Made by a program: the position numbers and the translations under genes. A stretch of DNA of 64,000 bases, from the NCBI GenBank assembly GCA_903871875.1, contig CAIQIR010000158.1, forward strand, positions 62,001 to 126,000, read 5' to 3'. The notes below the pieces were generated by a model. That model was not told where the DNA came from, did not search any database, and worked only from the letters and a program-made list of their open reading frames with translations. Source of the stretch: an uncultured Schlesneria sp. Lineage in GTDB: Bacteria > Planctomycetota > Planctomycetia > Planctomycetales > Planctomycetaceae. How positions within the stretch are numbered: position 1 is the stretch's first letter; each line of letters starts with the position of its first letter. Of this stretch, positions 46,073 to 58,297 are shown piece after piece.

Positions 46073-46756
46073 TCAGGCGATTCCCGGGAACCATCGATAC
46101 CGGACCTTTTGCATGTAGGCCGCGTATTGAGGATCACTCTTCAGGAAGTTCTCTTCCACGAAACTTTTGATCATGAACAATGCGGAAACTGCGAGGACCA
46201 TGGCCAGATTCAGCGGCGAAAACGCGCGCATCATCAGTCCGGTGTAACCGACGAAAATCCCGGTATAAATCGGATGCCGGACATACCCATAGGCACCCCA
46301 GGTGACGAGCTCTCTTTGAGCTGGCACAAAACCAATGTTCTTGCCGAGGCTCATCCGGGCATAGACGATGATCGCTAATGCCAGCAGGGCGACAGTGTTT
46401 GAGACCCACGATGGAGTCAACGGAATACCGCGCTGGGAAAACAGCGTGGGGCCCAATGTTCCGTACGTCGCTACAAATGCGAGCAGCCAATACCACGGAT
46501 TCGGCGTCACTCGTTGGGGCGCTCGTCGTACCACCATCGTGGCAATCAACAGGAAGCTCATAATGATTGCGCTGACACGCGGGATGTTCAGAGCGCCTTC
46601 CCGAAATCTCACGTAGGTGGTGTACATGAAAGGAGCAATTGCGATGATGGCAATCATCCGATCAACTTTGGGTGACATCAGGAATTGCAGGATGCTTTCG
46701 TTCTTTGGCGTGGGGAGGCTTTCGGCTGGAAGGGCCGGCTCAGTCGCGTCAGTCAT
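46073..46756 (-). CDS. isoprenylcysteine-carboxylmethyltransferase-like membrane protein
   Basis: The protein has 227 residues with about six membrane segments. The C-terminal signature of the ICMT/PEMT group is present: GAYGYVRHPIYTGIFVGYTG, then EENFLKSDPQYAAYMQKVRYRWFPG, which forms the SAM and substrate region. Members methylate lipids, isoprenoid groups or other hydrophobic acceptors. ATG 46756 follows GAGAGGTTGAG; the longer frame upstream adds an unlikely leader. The natural substrate in planctomycetes is unknown. Confidence 0.88.
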   Translation of the reverse strand: MTDATEPALPAESLPTPKNESILQFLMSPKVDRMIAIIAIAPFMYTTYVRFREGALNIPRVSAIIMSFLLIATMVVRRAPQRVTPNPWYWLLAFVATYGTLGPTLFSQRGIPLTPSWVSNTVALLALAIIVYARMSLGKNIGFVPAQRELVTWGAYGYVRHPIYTGIFVGYTGLMMRAFSPLNLAMVLAVSALFMIKSFVEENFLKSDPQYAAYMQKVRYRWFPGIA

Positions 46757-46976
46757 CTCAACCTCTCTTCGAAATTGGTTCAGTCTTAAGGAAGTAAAAT
46801 CAGGTGTTGTCGACATCGATTGGTGTTTGAGCACCATCCGGCGTCCGTCCGTCGGAAATGAGGACTGCTTTGGCGGCCGACTTCGTCAGGCCTTCAGACT
46901 TACTGCAACTGAAGCCGACTGCTCATCGCTTTTTGTGTTTGCAATTGTGAATGTTGACGGATTAAGACGGGGCAAA

Positions 46977-48407
46977 CTAGCCGATCAATTCCGGTATGGG
47001 GCGGTGATCGCCAACAAGGTATTGCGGCCGGCCAGCTCGGTCAGTGAATTGTGTTGTCGCGACGTCGATACCCAATCGCTGATACAGCGTGGCGAAGACA
47101 TCACGGAAATGGACGGGGCGAGTCAGTGGCTCCTCCGCCCAGCGGGTTGTCGAGCCGATCACTTGACCAGTTCGCATTCCCCCTCCGGCGACCAGGGCAC
47201 TACAGACTCGAGGCCAATGATCGCGACCTCCATTGGCATTGATTTTGGGTGTACGACCGAATTCGCCCCAGACCACAACGGCCACATCCTCCAGCAGGCC
47301 ACGCTGGCTTAAATCTTCGATCAGGGCCGACAGTCCCAGATCGAGTAGTGGCAACGCGCCTCGCGCTTCCGGGAACAGATCCTTGTGCCAGTCCCAATTG
47401 TAATCCCCTTTCAGCATCCGCCCGAAGGGCCACCGACAGAAAGCCAGCGTGACGCAACGTGCCCCGGCTTCGATCACTCGGCGGGCCAAGAGAAATTGAT
47501 CCAGCAATGTTTTGCCGTTCCGTTCCTGAGGATAGGTCTGATCCAGTCCATAGCGGCTACGGGTGACGCTGTCTTCGCGGCTCAGATCGAGAGCCTCGGC
47601 CAGTCGTGGCGAGGTCAACACGTCAATTGCTTGTCGCTGAAATTCGTCGATTCCGTCTCTCAATCCAGATTGATCGACTTGTCGACGGAAGCGATCGAAG
47701 TGGCTCAGCAGCGTTTGGCGATCGGCAACTCGGCCGAGTGTCATACCATTCAATTGAATATTTCGACGGTCGACCGCTTCCACTTCGAAACCAGCATGAG
47801 CGGCGCCTAAATAACCCGGCTGCGTTGGCGGTGTGCGCAGGATGAATCGCGCATCGGGATCGATCGGGGTCAGGTCGACGGCAGAGGGGACACCCGTGAT
47901 CCGCGGTCCCAGTTGTTTAGAAAGTATGGAACCCATCGATGGCCATCCACCAGGGGGGAAGCCTGCGACCATTGGCGACGAATCGGTTTCGCGGTGCGAT
48001 TCCCAACCGGTCGAGCACCAATGCGTATTGTGATCATCAAGGAACCCGACCAAAGACCGGATGATCGTCAGTTTGTCAGAGATGGCCGCCAGCCGTGGCA
48101 GCAATTGGCAAATATCAATGCCGGGAACATTCGTCGCGATCGGCTGGAACTCGCCGCGGATTTCTGCGGGAGCGTCCGGTTTGAGATCGAAGGTGTCGAG
48201 GTGCGTTGGTCCACCGGGCAACAGCACCATGATGATGCCCTTGGCGGGTCGTCTGGCAGTTGATGACTGCTCAATCGCATTCTGGGCTTCAGCTTGAAGA
48301 AGCTCTGGCAGTGCCAATCCACCCATCGCCAAGCCGCCGATTTGCAGACATGCGCGACGAGTCAGTGGATGACAGGCGGGAGACTTCGATCCGGAAGTGG
48401 TGACCAT
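46977..48407 (-). CDS. DUF1501 domain protein (Tat-exported)
   Basis: The protein has 476 residues. A twin-arginine-like signal (LTRRACLQIGGLAMGG) is followed by the DUF1501 alkaline-phosphatase-like fold: GIIMVLLPGGPTHLDTFDLKPDAP near the N-terminus, RSLVGFLDDHNTHW, and VVWGEFGRTPKINANGGRDHWP near the C-terminus. DUF1501 proteins are common in planctomycetes, usually paired with a DUF1549/1553 protein. This copy has no such partner beside it. It is probably a periplasmic sulfatase/phosphatase-like protein of unknown substrate. Confidence 0.92.
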   Translation of the reverse strand: MVTTSGSKSPACHPLTRRACLQIGGLAMGGLALPELLQAEAQNAIEQSSTARRPAKGIIMVLLPGGPTHLDTFDLKPDAPAEIRGEFQPIATNVPGIDICQLLPRLAAISDKLTIIRSLVGFLDDHNTHWCSTGWESHRETDSSPMVAGFPPGGWPSMGSILSKQLGPRITGVPSAVDLTPIDPDARFILRTPPTQPGYLGAAHAGFEVEAVDRRNIQLNGMTLGRVADRQTLLSHFDRFRRQVDQSGLRDGIDEFQRQAIDVLTSPRLAEALDLSREDSVTRSRYGLDQTYPQERNGKTLLDQFLLARRVIEAGARCVTLAFCRWPFGRMLKGDYNWDWHKDLFPEARGALPLLDLGLSALIEDLSQRGLLEDVAVVVWGEFGRTPKINANGGRDHWPRVCSALVAGGGMRTGQVIGSTTRWAEEPLTRPVHFRDVFATLYQRLGIDVATTQFTDRAGRPQYLVGDHRPIPELIG

Positions 48408-48844
48408 GGTCGAAGCCTCTTGCGGTCGACGAACGCATCAAACATCGCCAACGTATCGGCGCCGGCGCTATTTTGCAATCAATTGATCGGTGCAAGAGTG
48501 GCGACGACAACTCCAGGATTGCCGTTTGGAGTTTGTGATTGTTGGCTGAACATTTGGAAGAAGCGCCTATTACCCACGCTGTCCAGCGAGCTGGGATCCA
48601 ACAATCTGGAGTTTGATCGGGGATCGTTTCGCGAAGCACGCGACGCCCGAAGGGGGCCTCGCGAGTCCCAGCGGTCGTTGGAAAAGACTGGTGTCGCAGT
48701 CAGGCAGACAATTCGAGATCACCGGCGCTGCAACTGACGCTCAATGACCGGCACGCCGTATATTTGGACTGAGTTCCCGAAGCTCTCAAGTGGCATCATT
48801 CGTTGCCAGGCTCGGACGGTTTCAGGCGACCCCGACAACATCCA
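48408..48844. other. intergenic region
   Basis: About 440 bases between the DUF1501 start and the grpE stop. No gene, hairpin or other structure stood out. Confidence 0.5.
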
Positions 48845-49378
48845 TTATTGGGCCGGTGGAGCAACTGTCACAATCACCTTGCTGGGACGAATCACTCGGT
48901 CGTGCAGCGTATACCCTCGTTCGACGTCCTGCAGGACCGTCATGGGGAGATGATCGGTCGAAGGGGCTTGGCTGATCGCCTCGTGAAGATTCGGGTCAAA
49001 TGGTTGCCCCTGTGCGACGATCGGCTTTGCTCCGTGACCGACCAAGGTCGTTTCCAGTTGCTTGATCGTCATTTGCAAGCCATTCAGCAAGTCGTCGAAG
49101 TTCTTGGACTGCGAGGCGGCAAACACTGCTCGGTCCAAACCATCGAAAACGGGAAGCAGTGACTTCAACAATGGGACCGATTGATATTTTCGTTCGTCAT
49201 CAATCTCGCGATAGATCCGCTTACGAAAGTTGTCCAAATCGGCCATCGAGCGCGCCCATTTGTCTTTGTACTGGTCGCGCTCGGTCTGTGCAGCTTGAAG
49301 CTGTTCGGCCAACGTTGGGGCAGCGGTTCCGGTTTCGGCATCCGGGTTGGCCTTGGTGTCGGTTTTCTGGTCAGCCAT
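48845..49378 (-). CDS. grpE: nucleotide exchange factor GrpE
   Basis: GrpE releases ADP from DnaK. The protein has 177 residues. An N-terminal coiled-coil (EQLQAAQTERDQYKDKWARSMADLDNFRKRIYRE) and the C-terminal beta wing (GQPFDPNLHEAI, VLQDVERGYTLHDRVIRPSKVIV) are clear. It is the last gene of the minus-strand chaperone cluster, 180 bases after dnaJ. No dnaK lies in the window. Confidence 0.95.
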   Translation of the reverse strand: MADQKTDTKANPDAETGTAAPTLAEQLQAAQTERDQYKDKWARSMADLDNFRKRIYREIDDERKYQSVPLLKSLLPVFDGLDRAVFAASQSKNFDDLLNGLQMTIKQLETTLVGHGAKPIVAQGQPFDPNLHEAISQAPSTDHLPMTVLQDVERGYTLHDRVIRPSKVIVTVAPPAQ

Positions 49379-49558
49379 TTTCAGTCACCCCTCGGGTATC
49401 ACGTAAAATTGTGCAGTTCAATGTTTCTGTAAAGACATCGAATGATTGACGAGTCGCCTTTGCCAGCCGGCCGCGAGCGGCGACGCTGAGTGTGACTACG
49501 GCCAATCTTCCACGTCTCGTTTTGTCGCCGGTGTCAGCTCAATATGGATTGGCAATTT

Positions 49559-50692
49559 TCATTCCGCGTCTTCATCTTTTGAGAAGAATGTCTTCAACGA
49601 ATCGAAGAAAGTCTTTCGTTGCGGAGAGACGTGCTTTTCGTCGACTTCCGCCAGCTGCCTGAGCAGCTCTTCTTGTTTCTTGTTGAGTTTCTTGGGGACT
49701 TCCACATGGAATTGCACGAGCAGGTCGCCACGTGGACCTCCATGCGGATCAGGCATACCCTGGCTCTTCAGTCGGAACACTTCGCCTGGCTGTGTGCCTG
49801 GTGGAACGGCAATATGGTGCTTGCCCGTCAAAATCGGGATGTCCAATTCCGTGCCGAGTGCGGCTTGGGCAAATGTGATCGGGACATCGCACATCAAATT
49901 GCGAGCATCGCGTTTGAAGAGTGGGTGCGTTTTGACGCGAATGTCGACATAAAGATCGCCGGGTGGGCCGCCGTTTTCACCCACTTCGCCTTCGCCGCGG
50001 ATGCACAACTGCATCCCGTTGTCGATTCCGGCAGGAACCCTGACTTCCAGCTTACTCGTTTGGCTGACCACGCGATTTCCACGACACTCCGGGCACTTGT
50101 CGCGAATGCTGGTTCCACGACCACGGCACGAGGGGCAGGTCGTTTGAACCCGAAAGAAGCCTTGGGATTGAATGACCTGACCTCGACCGTCGCAGTAGTC
50201 GCATTTGACTGGTTGCGTTCCCGGTTTCGCACCCGATCCGTTGCAGGTCACGCACGAAACATGCTTATCAATTTGCAGTTCCCGCGTGCACCCGACCGCG
50301 GCGTCGAGCAATTCAATCGTCAGCGACGTTTGCAGGCTTTCACCTTTTCGTCCTCGGGGTCCACCGCCGCGACGGCCACCACCGAAGATGTCGCCAAACA
50401 TATCACCGAACGCTTCGAAGATATCACCGACGTCCTGGAAACCACCTGGTCCGCCGCCTCCCGCTTCGACACCCGCATGTCCAAATCGGTCATAGCGAGC
50501 TTTCTTGTCCGGGTTACCCAATACGTCAAACGCTTCTGCAGCCTCTTTGAAAGAGGCCACTGCTGACGAGTCACCAGGATTCCGATCTGGATGAAATTTG
50601 CCGGCCAGCTTGCGATAGGCGCGTTTGATTTCATCGTCAGAAGCCGATTTGGCCACGCCCAGCACTTCGTAAAAATCTCGCTTCGTCGCCAT
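49559..50692 (-). CDS. dnaJ: chaperone DnaJ
   Basis: The protein has 377 residues. Domain order: J domain with HPD (GKFHPDRNPG) at about residues 35-41; a Gly/Phe-rich linker (GGGGPGGFQDVGD, FGGGRRGGG); the zinc region with four CxxCxGxG repeats (CVTCNGSG, CDYCDGRG, CPSCRGRG, CPECRGN); and the C-terminal substrate-binding part. It stimulates DnaK and hands over clients. ATG 50692 is used; an in-frame GTG lies directly upstream. It sits between groEL and grpE. Confidence 0.97.
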   Translation of the reverse strand: MATKRDFYEVLGVAKSASDDEIKRAYRKLAGKFHPDRNPGDSSAVASFKEAAEAFDVLGNPDKKARYDRFGHAGVEAGGGGPGGFQDVGDIFEAFGDMFGDIFGGGRRGGGPRGRKGESLQTSLTIELLDAAVGCTRELQIDKHVSCVTCNGSGAKPGTQPVKCDYCDGRGQVIQSQGFFRVQTTCPSCRGRGTSIRDKCPECRGNRVVSQTSKLEVRVPAGIDNGMQLCIRGEGEVGENGGPPGDLYVDIRVKTHPLFKRDARNLMCDVPITFAQAALGTELDIPILTGKHHIAVPPGTQPGEVFRLKSQGMPDPHGGPRGDLLVQFHVEVPKKLNKKQEELLRQLAEVDEKHVSPQRKTFFDSLKTFFSKDEDAE

Positions 50693-50810
50693 CACGGCCT
50701 AGCTCCAACATTAACTGGCGTTCGCCCATTCACTATTTGAAATGGCTTCAAAACAAGCGTTGTTTGCCGCGTTGCACCGATCGAATGTCCGTGTCCACAT
50801 ACACAACGAA

Positions 50811-50832
50811 CCGCCGGAGAGTGCTCCGGCGG
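50811..50832 (-). terminator. hairpin after the first groEL copy
   Basis: CCGCCGGA pairs with TCCGGCGG (8 bp, six-base loop), 56 bases past the groEL stop. On the minus strand it is followed by TTCGTTGTGT. The T run is poor, so it may lower rather than fully stop transcription into dnaJ. Confidence 0.5.
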
Positions 50833-50887
50833 CTCGATCATTGTCATTCATTTCTCAGTTGAGGCAAGACGAGAAGTCTGGCCGAGA

Positions 50888-52504
50888 TCACCGAACGGAT
50901 CCTTCAACCTTCGACTTGGCCTTACCATCAGTGTCGTCGCTGCGAGTCACCAGGACCTGCGTCGTCAACATCAACCCGGCGATCGAAGCGGCATTGCGAA
51001 GAGCGCTCTTCACAACTTTGGCGGGATCGATAATTCCGGCTTTGTACATGTCGACATACTTGCCGGCATTGGCGTCGTAGCCGGTGTTTGTCGCCATGTT
51101 GCGAACTTCGTCAGCGACCACACTGCCGTCGAGACCACAGTTGGCCACGATTTGACGGATAGGGGCTTCCAATGCCTTGCTGATGATGTGCACACCAATC
51201 TTTTCGTCGCCCTTGGCCTTCACTTCGTTCACCGCGGCGATCGATCGCAGCAGGGCGACACCACCACCGGGAAGAATTCCTTCTTCAACGGCAGCGCGAG
51301 TGGCGTGAAGAGCGTCTTCCATACGGGCTTTGGTCTGCTTCATTTCCGCTTCGGTCGCGGCACCAACCGAGATGATGGCGACGCCGCCGGTCATCTTGGC
51401 CAGCCGTTCCTGGAATTTCTCGCGATCGTATTCACTTTCGGTGGCTTCGATCTGTCGGCGGATTTGATCGACACGAGCCTTGATCTGCTCTTTGTCACCA
51501 GCTCCATCAATGATCGTGCAAGTGTCCTTGGTGATTTCGACCTTCTTGGCGCGACCCAGATGGCTGAGTTCCACTGATTCCAGCTTGATGCCCAAATCTT
51601 CGGAAATCAGTGTCCCACCTGTTTGAGTGGCCATATCGCCCATCATGGCCTTGCGTCGATCGCCGAACCCTGGGGCCTTCACGGCACAGATGTTCAACAC
51701 GCCACGCAACTTGTTGACGACCAGTGCTGTCAACGCTTCGCTGTCAACGTCTTCCGCAACGACGAGCAGTGGCTTGCTGCGCTGAGCGACCTTTTCGAGC
51801 AACGGTACGAAGTCGCGAAGATTGGAAATCTTCTTTTCGAACAACAGGATGTAGCAGTCTTCGAGCACGCACTGCATGGATTCGGGGCTGTTCACGAAGT
51901 AAGGAGAGATATACCCCTTGTCGAACTGCAGGCCCTCGGCCAGTTCGAGAGTCGTGGTATTGCCTTTGCCTTCTTCCACGGTGATCACACCGTCGCGGCC
52001 GACCTTTTCCATCGCATCGGCAATCAGATCACCAACAACGCGGTCGTTGTTAGCCGAGATCGAACCGACTTGGGCGATTTCTTCCTTCTTCTCAACCGGC
52101 TTCGCCATCTTTTCGATGAAGGCGATCGCGGCGTCGACTGCCTTTTCGATCCCCTTGCGAACAACGGTTGGGTTCGCACCGAGGGTCAAGCTACGCAGAC
52201 CTTCGCTGTAGATGGCCCGGGCCAGAACCGTGGCCGTGGTCGTTCCATCGCCAGCGACGTCACTGGTCTTGGAGGCGACTTCGTTGACCAGTTTCGCTCC
52301 CATATTTTCATATGGGTCGTCGAGTTCGACTTCCTTCGACACCGTGACACCGTCTTTGGTGACCACGGGGTTACCGAACGACTTGTCAATGATGACGTTT
52401 CGCCCGGTGGGGCCCATCGTTACGGCAACAGCCTTTGCCAGCGTTTCCACGCCATGCAACAACTTGATGCGGGCTCGATCTTCAAACAACAGTTGCTTAG
52501 CCAC
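50888..52504 (-). CDS. groEL: chaperonin GroEL, copy without the GGM tail
   Basis: The 538-residue Hsp60 subunit forms a double ring that folds proteins with GroES and ATP. Family marks: [47 protein letters not shown], and the GGGVALLR segment near residue 415. The C-terminus ends [13 protein letters not shown] with no Gly-Met repeat. Paralogues without the GGM tail often have specialised clients. It lies directly downstream of groES (141-base gap, with a seven-bp hairpin at about 52586-52610). Confidence 0.96.
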   Translation of the reverse strand: MAKQLLFEDRARIKLLHGVETLAKAVAVTMGPTGRNVIIDKSFGNPVVTKDGVTVSKEVELDDPYENMGAKLVNEVASKTSDVAGDGTTTATVLARAIYSEGLRSLTLGANPTVVRKGIEKAVDAAIAFIEKMAKPVEKKEEIAQVGSISANNDRVVGDLIADAMEKVGRDGVITVEEGKGNTTTLELAEGLQFDKGYISPYFVNSPESMQCVLEDCYILLFEKKISNLRDFVPLLEKVAQRSKPLLVVAEDVDSEALTALVVNKLRGVLNICAVKAPGFGDRRKAMMGDMATQTGGTLISEDLGIKLESVELSHLGRAKKVEITKDTCTIIDGAGDKEQIKARVDQIRRQIEATESEYDREKFQERLAKMTGGVAIISVGAATEAEMKQTKARMEDALHATRAAVEEGILPGGGVALLRSIAAVNEVKAKGDEKIGVHIISKALEAPIRQIVANCGLDGSVVADEVRNMATNTGYDANAGKYVDMYKAGIIDPAKVVKSALRNAASIAGLMLTTQVLVTRSDDTDGKAKSKVEGSVR

Positions 52505-52645
52505 GACGGGGCTCCTGAGGAAAATGAGAAAGCGGAATCCAAAATCCAGAAGTCAAATGTCAAACCGGCTGGTAGATCGAATGGCCGCGGCATGTTTTCG
52601 TTGTGCCGCGATCATTCGGATGGCCGTGTCTGACTGCTTCCGTAA

Positions 52646-52936
52646 CTAGGCAGTCACCTTTGCGAGAATATCCGATTCACGGAGAATCTTGATTTCCTTC
52701 TTGTCGACTTCGATTTCCGTGCCGCCGTATTTGGCGAACAGAACTTCGTCTCCAATGGCCACCGCAATCGGAGCTCGCTCGCCGCTGTCCAACAATCGGC
52801 CGGGGCCGACAGCGAGAACTTTCCCACGTTGTGGCTTTTCCTTGGCTGCATCCGGCAACACGATCCCGCCAGCGGTCTTCTCTTCGGCGGTCAGCGGCTC
52901 GATCACAACACGATCATCAAGAGGCTTCAGTTTCAT
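52646..52936 (-). CDS. groES: co-chaperonin GroES
   Basis: The protein has 96 residues. It begins [15 protein letters not shown] and carries [23 protein letters not shown], the family's mobile loop, with [14 protein letters not shown] near the end. AGGAG precedes the start at good distance. It caps the GroEL ring. It is the only groES seen here and lies between two groEL genes on the same strand. Confidence 0.97.
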   Translation of the reverse strand: MKLKPLDDRVVIEPLTAEEKTAGGIVLPDAAKEKPQRGKVLAVGPGRLLDSGERAPIAVAIGDEVLFAKYGGTEIEVDKKEIKILRESDILAKVTA

Positions 52937-53119
52937 AATTCGCGTCTCCTGCGTTTTTGGAGGAAATCAGTTTCGAAAACTCAATATCTTCGTATTCAAA
53001 GTCCCGAGTTGGTTATTTTCACTCGGGAGTTGAGAACTCAAGTTCAAGCGGACAATTCCGCATTGGCAGAGACTCGGTACCAAAGGCTGGTGTAGGTTGT
53101 GGTTCGAGCGAGACTTCTT

Positions 53120-55292
<2,173 letters not shown>

Positions 55293-55736
55293 ATGTCTTT
55301 TCAGTTCCGGCTTCAATCCGTCTTGAAACTTCGCCAGCACGAGCGCGACGTGCAACGGCAATTGTTCGCTGCTGCTTCCGACCTGCGGACGGCGAAAATC
55401 GCCGAGCGAAACTGGCTGATGGAAGATCGGATTGCCGTTCTCAATGAGCTCCGCAGCATGAATGATGACCATTCGTGGCCGGTCGCTCAGGTTGTTCATC
55501 GTCAGCGGCACGCCGAACAACTCCTGCGCGAGTTGGCCATTGCCGAAGCTGACGTGGTCGAGGCAGATGCTCAGTTGGAAATTTGCCTCAATCGGTTGAT
55601 CCTTGCCGATCGGGCCGTTCGAGGGCTCGAGCGGTTGGAAGAGCGTCAACTTGCGGACTATCAGATCACGCAAGCGAGAATCGAATCGCAAGAGTTTGAT
55701 GACATTGCCATGTCGCAATTTCGTCCGTCGAACTAA
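55293..55736 (+). CDS. FliJ-like coiled-coil protein
   Basis: The protein has 147 residues and is largely coiled-coil. It begins MSFQFRLQSVLKLRQHERDVQ, the N-terminal signature of FliJ, the flagellar type III export chaperone-escort protein that contacts FliI and FlhA. The rest is rich in Glu, Arg, Leu and Ala with heptad spacing. ATG 55293 follows AAGG. No other flagellar gene is in the window, so the flagellar role rests on the N-terminal signature. Confidence 0.72.
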   Translation: MSFQFRLQSVLKLRQHERDVQRQLFAAASDLRTAKIAERNWLMEDRIAVLNELRSMNDDHSWPVAQVVHRQRHAEQLLRELAIAEADVVEADAQLEICLNRLILADRAVRGLERLEERQLADYQITQARIESQEFDDIAMSQFRPSN

Positions 55737-55927
55737 TCGTGTTTTCTCGTAGGCGATTCAATTTTCAAAAAAAACCTCGATGAATTGATCTCTCGCTGTG
55801 CGGCAGGCCGCTTGCCAAAAGTGGGGCTCGCGTCGACAATGCCGTGACGGTGCGATCAATGCATACGGGAACCTCTCACATAAATTGCCTTGGCTTTTAG
55901 CCATCGGGCGCCATCACGGAGGCTGCA

Positions 55928-57079
55928 GTGGAACTTCGGCGAAATCCGACTCGTTCGGTCAAAATTGGTTCAGCGACAATTGGTGCCGGGCAGCCCATCG
56001 CCGTGCAGAGCATGACTGCAACACATACGCAGGACATCGATGCGACTGTCGCTCAGATTGAAGACTTGTTCGCCGCCGGAGCCGATGTCATTCGCGTCGC
56101 AGTCGACAGCACCAAGGACGCGGCGGCTTTGGCAGAAATTCGACGTCAGACGAAAGCCAATTTGGCTGTCGACTTGCAAGAGAACTACCGGCTGGCGGAA
56201 ATCGTCGCTCCGCATGTCGACAAAATTCGGTACAACCCGGGGCATCTCTACCATCACGAGCGAGAAAAGCCCTGGCAGGAAAAAGTTCGCTATCTGGCCG
56301 AGGTGGCCCGGGATAATGACTGCGCCGTGCGCGTCGGCGTGAACTGTGGTTCGGTGGATCCTGCCAAGAAAGAGAAATACGATCCAGAAGACTCGATCAC
56401 TCCGATGCTTGAGAGCGCCTGGGAGCATTGTGACTTTCTCGATTCTCTCGACTTTACGCGCTACTGCGTTTCGCTAAAAGATTCGGATCCTCGGAAAGTG
56501 ATCGAGGGAAATCGTCGTTTCGCCGAAAAACGTCCCGATATCCCGCTGCATCTGGGTGTCACCGAAGCCGGCATGCCGCCCGATGGAATCATCAAAACCC
56601 GGATCGCGTTCGAACAATTGATCAGTCAGGGAATCGGCGACACGATTCGCGTGTCGTTGACCGTTCCCAATTCACGTAAGCCTGAAGAGATCGTTGCCGG
56701 GAAGAAAATTCTCGATGACATTGTCGCCGGGCGTGTCCGTTCGTTTGTCGATTATGGCCTGAAAACCCTCAATATCATTAGTTGCCCCAGTTGTTCACGA
56801 GTTGAGAATGAAGCATTCATCGACCTGGCGCAACAGGTCAAAGAGATGACCGCATACGCCGAAGATCATGCGGTGACAATCGCCGTGATGGGCTGTCGGG
56901 TGAACGGTCCCGGTGAAACGGACGATGCCGACCTGGGGCTTTGGTGTGGCCCCAATTTCGTGAATCTCAAAAAAGGCCCCTTGGAGCTGGGGGCGTTTCC
57001 CTACGACGCGATTTTGCCCCGGTTGAGGGAAGAGTTGGATAAGGTCATTGCCGAAAAGTCGTCTGTCGCGAAAAGTTGA
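55928..57079 (+). CDS. ispG: 4-hydroxy-3-methylbut-2-en-1-yl diphosphate synthase
   Basis: Also called GcpE; it converts MEcPP to HMBPP in the non-mevalonate isoprenoid pathway using a 4Fe-4S cluster. The protein has 383 residues. GTG 55928 follows GGAGG at good distance. Cluster ligands lie in CPSC (about residue 280) and GCRVNGPGE near the C-terminus. Other family segments: [34 protein letters not shown] and HLGVTEAG. It is followed 24 bases on by a secreted protease gene. Confidence 0.97.
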   Translation: MELRRNPTRSVKIGSATIGAGQPIAVQSMTATHTQDIDATVAQIEDLFAAGADVIRVAVDSTKDAAALAEIRRQTKANLAVDLQENYRLAEIVAPHVDKIRYNPGHLYHHEREKPWQEKVRYLAEVARDNDCAVRVGVNCGSVDPAKKEKYDPEDSITPMLESAWEHCDFLDSLDFTRYCVSLKDSDPRKVIEGNRRFAEKRPDIPLHLGVTEAGMPPDGIIKTRIAFEQLISQGIGDTIRVSLTVPNSRKPEEIVAGKKILDDIVAGRVRSFVDYGLKTLNIISCPSCSRVENEAFIDLAQQVKEMTAYAEDHAVTIAVMGCRVNGPGETDDADLGLWCGPNFVNLKKGPLELGAFPYDAILPRLREELDKVIAEKSSVAKS

Positions 57080-57103
57080 CGCGACCCCTTTCAGGAATCG
57101 GCA

Positions 57104-58270
57104 ATGGGATCGCTCGTGATATCTCGCCGCGTCCAATTGCGGTGGCTGGTCTGCGGGCTGGGGCTGGTTTGCGCAACTTCCACGGCCATTCGGGCAGAGG
57201 AGTTGCCGTCGTTCCAGCATGTCGTCGAGCACCATTACAATCGATGGACTCGTGGCGGGCAGGGGATCCTGACGGAAAAAAGAGTCACGGAACTGGTGGG
57301 GCATGCCGAGGTGCGTGGCGCGGAAGCGGCGGCGATCGCTTCGATCCACTGCTATCAACGAAAAGCGGGAGAGAAGGCCCAGCCGCTGACTCGGGCATTT
57401 CTGACGGGAGTGCATAAAGAAGATCCGACGCTCCGCCGCGATCACCCCGAATCGGGCGGAAATCTCTCCCTGAACTACAATTCGTTCTTGCGACATATCC
57501 AGTCTGCACCGCGATCGGCCTTTGCTGTCGAACGCCCTGAACTGAATGGAATTACCCAAGGTCATTTAGCCGATTGTTATTTCGTTGCGGGAGTGGGTGC
57601 CGCGGTTCACCGGAATCCTGACAATCTGAAACAACTGATTCATCACAAGGACGATCACTCGTATGAAGTGCGGTTTCGGAATGGCAAGCAGGTCCATGTT
57701 CTTCCGCTCACGGATGCCCAGTTGGCGCTCGGATCGAACGCGGGGCACCAGGGAATCTGGTTGAATATTCTGGAATTGGCGGCTGGCACTGTCCAGGAAC
57801 AGGATCGAGAACAGGAGAATAAATTCGCCTTGGACACGTTGGGGTCGGGAGGAGACTCGGTGTTCACGATCCAACTGTTGACCGGGCGCAAGGCAATCAA
57901 ACATGTCATTCGACGTCGCGACACTCAAGGCGTTTATCCCGTACCGGCTGAGCGAGATATTCCGCACCTGGTCAGCAAATTTACCAAGGTGATTCACGAA
58001 GGGGTCAGCAATCAGCGGATCGTCTGTTGCGGCGTCGGCCGTTGGTCAGTTCCACCTGGTATGGGGCAATGGCATCAATATGCGATCATCGATCTGAAGC
58101 AGGGGCATGTCGACATCTGGAATCCCTGGGGCAGTCATTTTGCACCCAAAGGTGAACCAGGGCTGGTGCACGGCTATCACACACAGGGCGGTCGTTTTTC
58201 AATGCCGGTGCACGACTTTGTGTGCGTCTTCGGTGCGGTGAATGTTGAGAGTGATCAGCCGATCAACTGA
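57104..58270 (+). CDS. secreted calpain-family (C2-type) cysteine protease
   Basis: The protein has 388 residues with a signal peptide (about residues 10-31, ending IRA). The calpain-type triad is visible: Cys158 in TQGHLADCYF (calpain QGxxGDCWF), His324 in QWHQYAI (calpain GHAY), and Asn340 in IWNPWG (calpain NPWG). Spacing is close to that of eukaryotic calpains. The residues between are without known calcium-binding domains. It probably cleaves proteins outside the cytoplasm. It follows ispG by 24 bases on the same strand; the functional link is unclear. The ATG follows AGGAA. Confidence 0.82.
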   Translation: MGSLVISRRVQLRWLVCGLGLVCATSTAIRAEELPSFQHVVEHHYNRWTRGGQGILTEKRVTELVGHAEVRGAEAAAIASIHCYQRKAGEKAQPLTRAFLTGVHKEDPTLRRDHPESGGNLSLNYNSFLRHIQSAPRSAFAVERPELNGITQGHLADCYFVAGVGAAVHRNPDNLKQLIHHKDDHSYEVRFRNGKQVHVLPLTDAQLALGSNAGHQGIWLNILELAAGTVQEQDREQENKFALDTLGSGGDSVFTIQLLTGRKAIKHVIRRRDTQGVYPVPAERDIPHLVSKFTKVIHEGVSNQRIVCCGVGRWSVPPGMGQWHQYAIIDLKQGHVDIWNPWGSHFAPKGEPGLVHGYHTQGGRFSMPVHDFVCVFGAVNVESDQPIN

Positions 58271-58297
58271 TGAATGTTTCCCGTTGCATGCTAGCCT

